From contig CAMWMS010000011.1 in NCBI GenBank assembly GCA_947175435.1, positions 1 to 33,872 of the forward strand: DNA of 33,872 bases. Direction: 5' to 3'. Position numbers and translations under genes: made by a program. Shown piece after piece: positions 27,267 through 33,872 of this stretch; positions within the stretch are counted from its first letter, which is position 1, and the number at the start of each line of letters is the position of its first letter. The notes beneath the pieces were generated by a model that was given only the letters and a program-made list of their open reading frames with translations, made no database searches and had not been told where the DNA came from. The DNA comes from an uncultured Lachnospiraceae bacterium. GTDB taxonomy: Bacteria > Bacillota > Clostridia > Lachnospirales > Lachnospiraceae.

Positions 27267-27412
27267 CAGATAAAAGTTAATATCTACGGAGCCGCGCTCC
27301 CGCTCCGTAAAAAGCGTAGCAGACGCTAAACTCGTGAGTTGCTTTGCAACTCATAACCTCGTTAAGCGCTGACGCTTTTTAAGGGGCTCCTTAAGAAATT
27401 AACTTTCATCTG
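27267..27412 (-). repeat. Structured/MITE-like repeat family 2, copy B (inverted relative to copy A)
   Basis: Terminal inverted repeats CAGATAAAAGTTAATATCT (27267-27285) and AGAAATTAACTTTCATCTG (27394-27412). The reverse complement shares AAGGA(g/a)CCCCTTAAAAAGCGTC..., ACGAG, GCTACGCTTTTTACGGAGCG and GATATTAAC with copy A. Confidence 0.8.
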
Positions 27413-27459
27413 TGCTAGATACAGTTATGTTTGAACAGGAACCGACTGTTAGAATAGGA

Positions 27460-27488
27460 TTGACAAAATCAAGATTTTTGCATATCCT
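27460..27488 (+). promoter_or_regulatory. Candidate SigA promoter for the T-box/cysE/cysS genes
   Basis: TTGACA, 17 nt, TATCCT. Confidence 0.6.
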
Positions 27489-27494
27489 AATAGC

Positions 27495-27785
27495 AGAAAC
27501 TTATCAGATATAAGATGCAAGCGACTAATACGGAATATGGACATTGAAAGGGAAGAGTACCTTTGTCAGAAGCAGACAGAGAGGAACCGCCGTCGGCTGG
27601 AAGCGGTTCTTGCGAAGAGAATGGGAAGTGCGCCCTGGAGTCCGGCTTATGCTCGGCTGACCCCGTTATAGGTCTTGAGTGAAAGAATGCAGATGTATTC
27701 TTTAAGTAGAGTGGAACCGCGGATCATTTCGTCTCTATTTCTGAACCGGAATAGGGAGGGGACCGCGGTCTTTATATTTTATAGG
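27495..27785 (+). ncRNA. T-box leader, predicted to respond to uncharged tRNA-Cys
   Basis: GGGAAGAGTA and AGAGAG Stem I elements; specifier TGC (27629-27631, context GGGAAG-TGC-GCCCTGGAGTC); T-box AAGTAGAGTGGAACCGCG (27704-27721); then competing GGGACCGCGGTCTTTATATTTT. Located upstream of cysE/cysS. Confidence 0.92.
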
Positions 27786-27855
27786 GTAATTCCGAGCTTG
27801 TGAAGCATATTTCGTAGGCGAATCGGTCCGCTTTTGCAGGAAAAAGGAAAAAGAC

Positions 27856-28566
27856 ATGGGTTTTATACAGAATATCAGGGAAGAGATTAGGATCATACGG
27901 GAACGTGACCCGGCGATCCACTCAAATATGGAAGTGTTCTTATATCCCAGCTTTAAGGTGATGATCTATTATCGGATAGCACATAAGATGTATCTGAACG
28001 GGCATTACTTTCTGGCCAGATGGATATCCCAGAAGGGGGTCCGCAAGACGGGGATCGAGATTCATCCGGGAGCACAGATCGGTAAGGGATTTTTTATTGA
28101 TCACGGCAACGGCGTGATCATCGGAGAGACTACGGTTATCGGCGATAACGTGACGTTGTATCAGGGTGTGACGTTGGGAGGCACCGGCAAGGAGCACGGC
28201 AAACGTCATCCCACCATCGGTAACAATGTAATGATCAGTACAGGCGCTAAAGTGCTGGGGTCCTTTAAGATCGGCGACAACAGCAAGATCGGAGCAGGCA
28301 GCGTGGTATTAGAGGAAGTACCACCCAACTCTACAGTAGTTGGCGTGCCGGGACGGGTGGTGAAGCGCAATAACAGGTTGCTGCCACAGGAAGAGTTGGA
28401 TCAGATCAACCTGCCCGATCCTGTCAGAGAGGATATTGCGGGCCTGCAACGTGCCAATGCGGAGCTGACGAACCGGCTGATCGATCTGGAACGGGAAATC
28501 AAACAACAAAGACAAAGACATGAAGTTGCACTAAGTCTGCAAAATACGCAGACTAAGAGCAACTAA
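27856..28566 (+). CDS. cysE: Serine O-acetyltransferase
   Basis: IHPGAQIGKGFFIDHGNGVIIGETTVIGDNVTLYQGVTLGGTGKEHGKRHPTIGNNVMISTGAKVLGSFKIGDNSKIGAGSVV left-handed beta-helix, characteristic of CysE. Confidence 0.97.
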   Translation: MGFIQNIREEIRIIRERDPAIHSNMEVFLYPSFKVMIYYRIAHKMYLNGHYFLARWISQKGVRKTGIEIHPGAQIGKGFFIDHGNGVIIGETTVIGDNVTLYQGVTLGGTGKEHGKRHPTIGNNVMISTGAKVLGSFKIGDNSKIGAGSVVLEEVPPNSTVVGVPGRVVKRNNRLLPQEELDQINLPDPVREDIAGLQRANAELTNRLIDLEREIKQQRQRHEVALSLQNTQTKSN

Positions 28567-28614
28567 GTCATGTCTGGAAGAATGCCGCTTGCAGCGAGCA
28601 TTCTTCTGGGCTGG
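28517..28614 (+). repeat. Structured repeat family 1, copy b: two consecutive hairpins plus GGGCTGG tail, overlapping the cysE 3' end
   Basis: Hairpin I 28517-28574 (GACATGA-AGTTGCACTAAGTCTGC / GCAGACTAAGAGCAACT-AAG-TCATGTC). Hairpin II 28577-28606 (GAAGAATGC / GCATTCTTC). Then TGGGCTGG. Homologous to 10678-10773. Confidence 0.75.
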
Positions 28615-28694
28615 CTGGTAGTAATGTAAGAGAGATATGATGGAGAAAAAGATGACGAAATAACGATAAAGTAATAGAAAGAGGAGTGTACACT

Positions 28695-30104
28695 ATGAAA
28701 GTTTTTAACACACTGTCGAGACAGAAGGAAGAGTTCGTACCGTTGCAGGAGGGGAAGGTCAGCATGTATGTCTGCGGACCTACGGTGTATAACCTGATCC
28801 ATATCGGAAACGCCAGACCGATGATTGTGTTTGACACTGCCAGACGGTATATGGAACATAAGGGCTATGCGGTTAATTACGTCTCCAATTTTACCGATGT
28901 GGATGATAAGATTATTAAGAAGGCGAATGAGGAAGGGGTAGATCCTTCCGTGATCTCAGAGCGTTATATTGCCGAGTGCAGGAAGGACATGAAAGCGCTT
29001 AATGTAAAAGAGGCGACCACACATCCGAAGGCGACGGAGGAGATCGACGGCATGATCGAGATGATTCAGACTCTGATCGATAAAGGTCATGCTTATGTGG
29101 CAGAGGACGGCACGGTATATTATAAGACGAGAAGCTTTAAAGAATACGGCAAACTTTCGCATAAGAATCTGGATGATCTTCGAAGCGGCGGGCGTGCGCT
29201 GCTGGTGTCCGGAGAGGATCAGAAGCAGGACCCGCTTGATTTCGTGCTGTGGAAGCCGAAGAAAGAGGGTGAGCCTTATTGGGAGTCGCCCTGGTGCGAA
29301 GGACGTCCGGGATGGCATATCGAGTGCTCTGTTATGAGTAAAAAATATCTCGGTGAGGAGATCGACATCCATGCGGGCGGCGAAGACCTGATTTTTCCCC
29401 ATCATGAGAATGAGATCGCTCAGTCCGAGGCAGCCAACGGCAAAGAGTTCGCCAAGTACTGGCTTCACAACGGCTTTTTAAATATCGACAATAAGAAAAT
29501 GTCCAAGTCTGCGGGAAATTTCTTTACGATCAGAGATATCAGTGAGAAATATGACCTGCAGGTACTGCGTTTCTTTATGCTTTCGGCACATTACCGGAGT
29601 CCGCTTAACTTCAGCGCGGATCTGATGGAGGCGGCTAAGAACGGACTGGATCGTATTGTAACCAGCGTGAGCAATCTGAATTTCCTTATGGAAAAAGCGG
29701 CAGATGTGCCCATGACCGGGGAGGAGCAGCAGCTATTCAAAGAAGCGGAAACGTATATTACGAAGTTTGATGAAGCGATGGACGACGATTTCAATACGGC
29801 AGATGCTGTCTCGGCTATTTTTGAATTGGTAAAATTCGCAAATACCAATGTGAATGAACAATCGGGCAAGGCATTTATACAGGCAGTGAAAGATGAGATC
29901 GTAATGTTGTCCGATATCTGCGGTCTGATCGTGGAGAAAAAGGCGGATATCTTAGATGCACAGGTCGAAGCACTCATACAGGAGAGACAGGAAGCCAGAA
30001 AAGCGAAAAATTTTGCCAGAGCAGATGAAATCAGGGACACTTTGGCAGCGCAGGGCATTATTCTGGAAGATACACGAGAGGGTGTCAAATGGAAGAGAGC
30101 ATAA
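28695..30104 (+). CDS. cysS: Cysteinyl-tRNA synthetase
   Basis: [79 protein letters not shown]. Alternative GTG start at 28686. Confidence 0.97.
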   Translation: MKVFNTLSRQKEEFVPLQEGKVSMYVCGPTVYNLIHIGNARPMIVFDTARRYMEHKGYAVNYVSNFTDVDDKIIKKANEEGVDPSVISERYIAECRKDMKALNVKEATTHPKATEEIDGMIEMIQTLIDKGHAYVAEDGTVYYKTRSFKEYGKLSHKNLDDLRSGGRALLVSGEDQKQDPLDFVLWKPKKEGEPYWESPWCEGRPGWHIECSVMSKKYLGEEIDIHAGGEDLIFPHHENEIAQSEAANGKEFAKYWLHNGFLNIDNKKMSKSAGNFFTIRDISEKYDLQVLRFFMLSAHYRSPLNFSADLMEAAKNGLDRIVTSVSNLNFLMEKAADVPMTGEEQQLFKEAETYITKFDEAMDDDFNTADAVSAIFELVKFANTNVNEQSGKAFIQAVKDEIVMLSDICGLIVEKKADILDAQVEALIQERQEARKAKNFARADEIRDTLAAQGIILEDTREGVKWKRA

Positions 30105-30529
30105 CGATCTTAGAGGCGATCAAGAGAGATTTTGGATGCGGTGAGATCGACATCCGTACCTATTCGCCGTTGACATTAGCGTATATCGGAGACGCGATCT
30201 ATGATCTGGTGATACGGACCATCGTGGTGGAACGGGGCAACCGCTCTGCCAATAACCTTCACAAAAAGACGGTGACCTATGTAAACGCCCGTGTGCAGGC
30301 GAGGATGATCGATGCGTTGGAAGAGGAACTGACAGAGGAGGAAGCGGCGGTCTATCATCGCGGCCGCAATGCCAAGTCTTACACATCAGCCAAGAATGCT
30401 TCTATTATAGAATACCGCAAGGCGACGGGACTCGAAGCGCTCTGCGGCTATCTGTATCTGCAGGGTCAGCAGGAGCGGATGCTGTATCTGATCCGTGAGG
30501 CCATTGCGAGATTAGATATGACGATATAG
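30089..30529 (+). CDS. mrnC: Mini-ribonuclease 3
   Basis: LTLAYIGDAIYDLVIRTIVVERGNRSANNLHKKTVTYVNARVQA, YHRGRNAKSYTSAKNASIIEYRKATGLEALCGYLYL. Overlaps cysS. Confidence 0.95.
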   Translation: MEESITILEAIKRDFGCGEIDIRTYSPLTLAYIGDAIYDLVIRTIVVERGNRSANNLHKKTVTYVNARVQARMIDALEEELTEEEAAVYHRGRNAKSYTSAKNASIIEYRKATGLEALCGYLYLQGQQERMLYLIREAIARLDMTI

Positions 30530-30603
30530 AGATAACGAAGTAAAATCAGCAGAGTATAGACTCAATGAAGAGATATAGCTAACGAAAGGGATATAACATA
30601 ATA

Positions 30604-31341
30604 ATGGAACATACAGAATTTACGATCGAGGGCAGAAATGCCGTAATCGAAGCGTTTCGCGCAGGAAGAACAATAGACAAGCTGTTTGTGCAGGACGGCT
30701 GTCAGGATGGGCCGATCCTGACTATTAAGCGGGAGGCGGCTAAGTGCGGCAGCCTGATCAAGTACGTCTCCAAGGAGCGGCTGGATCAGATGTCCGAGAC
30801 TGGCAGACATCAGGGCGTTATCGCATATGCGGCGGCTTATGCCTATGCAGAGGTAGAGGATATCCTGAAGCGGGCGAGAGATAAGGGCGAAGCCCCTTTT
30901 ATCTTTCTGTTAGATAATATCGAAGATCCGCACAATCTGGGAGCGATCATACGTACCGCAAATCTGGCGGGAGCGCATGGTGTCATTATTCCGAAGAACC
31001 GGGCGGTTGGGTTGACGGCAACGGTGGCGAAGGCATCTGCGGGAGCAATCAATTACACGCCTGTAGCGAAGGTGACGAATCTGGGGCAGACGATCGAGGA
31101 GCTGAAGAAAGAAGGTTTGTGGTTCGTCTGTGCGGATATGGATGGTACCTGTATGTATGATCTGGACTTAAAAGGTGCGATCGGTCTGGTGATCGGCAGC
31201 GAGGGGAACGGCGTGGGGCGTCTTGTGAAAGAAAAGTGTGACTTCGTGGCGGCGATTCCGATGAAGGGTGATATTGATTCACTCAACGCTTCGGTGGCAG
31301 CCGGTGTACTGGCCTATGAGATCGTCAGACAGCGGCAGTAA
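30604..31341 (+). CDS. rlmB: 23S rRNA (guanosine-2'-O-)-methyltransferase RlmB-type (SpoU family)
   Basis: IEGRNAVIEAFRAGRTIDKL, LLDNIEDPHNLGAIIRTANLAGAHGVIIP, LVIGSEGNGVGRLVKEKCDFVAAIPMKGDIDSLNASVAAGVLAYEI. Confidence 0.95.
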   Translation: MEHTEFTIEGRNAVIEAFRAGRTIDKLFVQDGCQDGPILTIKREAAKCGSLIKYVSKERLDQMSETGRHQGVIAYAAAYAYAEVEDILKRARDKGEAPFIFLLDNIEDPHNLGAIIRTANLAGAHGVIIPKNRAVGLTATVAKASAGAINYTPVAKVTNLGQTIEELKKEGLWFVCADMDGTCMYDLDLKGAIGLVIGSEGNGVGRLVKEKCDFVAAIPMKGDIDSLNASVAAGVLAYEIVRQRQ

Positions 31342-31363
31342 GTGGAAAGTCAGATGATTTGAA

Positions 31364-33001
31364 ATGAAAAAAATAAATGAAATATTAGTGGTGATGATCT
31401 TCATATTGACGGCGGTTCTGGCGGCTGCAGTCTGTTTCAAGGCATATGATGTGTATGATACAAACAGGCGGCTTGCCAAAGAGCAGGAAGAAATGGAAGT
31501 GCATCGGGTATTCGTGCGGAATCAGGAAGCCCAGAATCGCGTTATGGAAATGGAAGCGGAGATTCAGGAACTGACCGGTGATGTGACCGGGCTGGAACAG
31601 TTGATTGCGCGGATTCAAAGCGGCGGTCAGACCGGTTCTGTCAGTCAGGATTATATGGAGGAACCTACCGTTTCCGCGAATCGAACGGTGTCGGAGAATG
31701 TTTCGGTATCCGGTAATGGGACAGTATCAGGTAATGGTACGGTGTCAGGTAATGCGACAGTATCGGGTAACGCTACGATATCCGGTAATAGCACGGTGTC
31801 GGGCAATGGTACAGTATCGGGTAACGCCGCGATATCCGACAAAGGCACGGTGTCGGGCAACGCAACAGTGTCGGGTAGCTATTCTGTTTCGGGAAATTTC
31901 CCGCCATTTATGCCTGACGGCGTGTCGGATAACGGAGAGATCAATTATTATGACGGATCTATGACGGAGAGCAGTATCTTCGACGCGTGGCGCGGTATCT
32001 ACGAGCAGCCTGACGGTATGTCACTGGAACAGAGGAGAGAGCTGCGCACATCTTTTCAGGAGACACTGGAAGTCAATCAGTCGGACAGAGAGCGGATTGC
32101 AGAGAATAAATATGATTTTTCGGGATTAAAAATAGCCTGTCTGGGCGACAGCATCACCGCGGCGGCTAATCTGGAGAACGAGGAAGGGTATCAGCAGTAT
32201 TCTTATCCCGCAAGGCTGAAAGAACTGTTAGGAGCGGAAGAGGTCTATAATCTGGGGATCGGTGGTTCTTCCATCGGACGGTATTGGTCGGACCCTTACG
32301 TGGACCGTTATCGGGAGATACCGGAAGACGTGGATGTGATCATCGTCATGGGAGGAACCAATGACGGATTCTGTGTTTCCGACAAGGAGTTCGGTAATCT
32401 GGAAGAGCGGGCTTACCGCACCTATTGCGGAGATCTGGACGAGCTGATGCGCGGGCTGCGAGAGAATTATCCCGATGCGGAGATTTTCTTCGTTACGCCT
32501 CTGCCGAATATATTGCAGGATTATCTGATGAATGAGCGGGATTATCTCCTGCCGCAGCAGGATTTCGTGGATGTGATTCGGATACTGGCGCAGGAATATG
32601 ATTATGAAGTGATCGATCTGTATAATTCCAATATTCTCGATTCACATGATGCGAATGTGGTGGCTGAATATATACCGGACGGCGTGCATGGCAGCCATGC
32701 GGGGTATCAGGTTATGGCGGAACATTTTGCGGCGGAAATTATAGAGTACTATGAGGAGAATACGGAAGACGAGGCAGGCACGGAAGAAATAAACGATACA
32801 AAAGAAGACATGGAATCGGAAGAGTCAGGCAGAGCAGAGGAAGAGCCTGATTTAGATGAGAAAAACGGTACGGAAGAAGAGGTTGATTCAGAAAAGAAAA
32901 ACAGTATGGAAGAAGAGTCAGAATCAGCAGGAAAGAGCGGCACGGAGGAAGATACAGAAACGGCTGGAAGCGGTATAGAAGAAGATATGGAATGGGAATA
33001 G
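31364..33001 (+). CDS. Membrane-anchored SGNH/GDSL hydrolase with VSGN(G/A)T hexapeptide repeat and acidic C-terminal tail
   Basis: N-terminal TM and coiled coil. SGNH blocks ACLGDSITAA, NLGIGGSSIG, VMGGTNDGF, DGVHGSHAGY. Hexapeptide repeats at 31668-31900. Glu-rich tail. Confidence 0.88.
   Translation: MKKINEILVVMIFILTAVLAAAVCFKAYDVYDTNRRLAKEQEEMEVHRVFVRNQEAQNRVMEMEAEIQELTGDVTGLEQLIARIQSGGQTGSVSQDYMEEPTVSANRTVSENVSVSGNGTVSGNGTVSGNATVSGNATISGNSTVSGNGTVSGNAAISDKGTVSGNATVSGSYSVSGNFPPFMPDGVSDNGEINYYDGSMTESSIFDAWRGIYEQPDGMSLEQRRELRTSFQETLEVNQSDRERIAENKYDFSGLKIACLGDSITAAANLENEEGYQQYSYPARLKELLGAEEVYNLGIGGSSIGRYWSDPYVDRYREIPEDVDVIIVMGGTNDGFCVSDKEFGNLEERAYRTYCGDLDELMRGLRENYPDAEIFFVTPLPNILQDYLMNERDYLLPQQDFVDVIRILAQEYDYEVIDLYNSNILDSHDANVVAEYIPDGVHGSHAGYQVMAEHFAAEIIEYYEENTEDEAGTEEINDTKEDMESEESGRAEEEPDLDEKNGTEEEVDSEKKNSMEEESESAGKSGTEEDTETAGSGIEEDMEWE
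31668..31900 (+). repeat. 18-bp tandem repeat encoding VSGN-x-T hexapeptides
   Basis: VSVSGNGTVSGNGTVSGNATVSGNATISGNSTVSGNGTVSGNAAISDKGTVSGNATVSGSYSVSGN, about 12 units with codon-level variation. Confidence 0.9.
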
Positions 33002-33103
33002 ACGGACGGAATAGGAAAACTGTGCCGGGGAACTATACGGAAGAAGAAATTAAGGTAGTAAGGCAAAACAGTCAGAAAAAACTGTGCCGAAGAAATCTGC
33101 AGA

Positions 33104-33733
33104 ATGAGGATTCATATGGACAAGGACTATGAACAATATAGTGATGAGGAACTTATCGTCCGGCTCCGGGACGGAGACGAAGGCATCACGGAATACCTTA
33201 TGAATAAATATAAGAATCTGGTTCGGAGTAAGGCCAGATCCATGTACATTCTCGGAGCTGACAATGACGATCTGATCCAGGAGGGTATGATCGGATTGTT
33301 CAAGGCCCTGCGGGATTATGATATCGGCAGGGACGCCAGTTTCCTGACTTTTGCGGATCTGTGCGTATCCAGACAGATGTATACGGCGGTGCAGGCATCC
33401 AGACGGCAGAAACACATTCCGCTCAATACTTATGTGTCTCTGTACGGCAGTGCGGGTGTAAATCGGGACGGAGAGGAAGAAGAGCTTGTCAATGTATTGG
33501 CTTCCGGTACAGGGCAGAATCCCGAGGATGTTGTGATTGACAGAGAGAACGTGGTGCGGTTGGAGCAGACGATTGAGAGAGAACTCAGCAGCTTCGAGAA
33601 GCAGGTGCTGGACTTATATCTGACGGGTATGGGATACCAGCAGATTGCCAGAGTGCTGGGCAGAGATGAGAAATCTACCGACAATGCGCTGCAGAGGATC
33701 AAAACGAAGCTGAAGAAAGCAATCAATTGTTGA
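33104..33733 (+). CDS. sigH: RNA polymerase sigma factor SigH (sigma-30)
   Basis: YSDEELIVRLRDGDEGITEYLMNKYKNLVRSKARSMYILGADNDDLIQEGMIGLFKALRDYD...FLTFADLCVSRQMYTAVQASRRQKHIPLNTYVSL is the SigH pattern; synteny mrnC-rlmB-...-sigH. Confidence 0.94.
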   Translation: MRIHMDKDYEQYSDEELIVRLRDGDEGITEYLMNKYKNLVRSKARSMYILGADNDDLIQEGMIGLFKALRDYDIGRDASFLTFADLCVSRQMYTAVQASRRQKHIPLNTYVSLYGSAGVNRDGEEEELVNVLASGTGQNPEDVVIDRENVVRLEQTIERELSSFEKQVLDLYLTGMGYQQIARVLGRDEKSTDNALQRIKTKLKKAINC

Positions 33734-33759
33734 CAAATCCGAAAAAACTATGATATACT
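33730..33759 (+). promoter_or_regulatory. SigA-type promoter for tRNA-Thr, overlapping the sigH stop codon
   Basis: TTGACA (33730-33735), 18 nt, TATACT (33754-33759). Confidence 0.7.
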
Positions 33760-33796
33760 ACAGTTCGGTGATTGTGCTTGACACAGTCGTTGGAAT

Positions 33797-33869
33797 GCTG
33801 CTGTGGCTCAGTCGGTAGAGCGTCGCATTGGTAGTGCGGAGGTCACGGGTCCGATTCCCGTCAGCAGCT
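33797..33869 (+). tRNA. tRNA-Thr (anticodon GGT)
   Basis: Acceptor GCTGCTG/CAGCAGC, D-loop GGCTCAGTCGGTAGAGC, anticodon loop TTGGTAG, T-arm ACGGGTCCGATTCCCGT. No encoded CCA. Confidence 0.93.
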
Positions 33870-33872
33870 TTG

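Noticed and set aside
31651-31860. Minus-strand ORF with PDTVPL hexapeptide repeats
   Set aside because: The antisense reading of the 18-bp tandem repeat. The plus-strand frame belongs to a complete SGNH hydrolase.
31668-31900. Regular short repeats considered as a CRISPR array
   Set aside because: Period is 18 bp with no unique spacers, and the repeats are in frame inside a coding gene.

Overview
This looks like a chromosomal window from a Lachnospiraceae/Clostridia-type Firmicute, and most of it reads as ordinary chromosome. In order it contains: the end of an ABC transporter plus histidine kinase locus; an ECF sigma factor with an RsiV-like anti-sigma; an orphan antitoxin-like ORF; an alpha/beta hydrolase; a GNAT acetyltransferase; an XRE regulator; an OmpR-type two-component system with a lipoprotein; a signalling cluster (LacI-like sensor, TrpB2, degenerate-GGDEF/EAL protein, 7TM hybrid kinase with receiver and HPt); a Uma2-family protein; purC (minus strand); an OPT transporter overlapping a PqqD-like ORF; an ECF-S component, coaX, coaBC, ispF; and a Cys T-box, cysE, cysS, mrnC, rlmB, a repeat-containing SGNH hydrolase, sigH and tRNA-Thr(GGT). 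The parts least explained by standard annotation are two families of repeated structured intergenic elements. Family 1 is a two-hairpin element of about 100 nt, present upstream of the 10.8 kb sensor gene and between cysE and cysS. Its stems covary between copies, and one copy encodes the last residues of CysE. Family 2 is a 137-150 bp MITE-like or structured-RNA element at about 21.0 kb (+) and 27.3 kb (-), with a partial third copy at about 21.15 kb. All calls come from reading the sequence and the supplied ORF translations; no database search was run.
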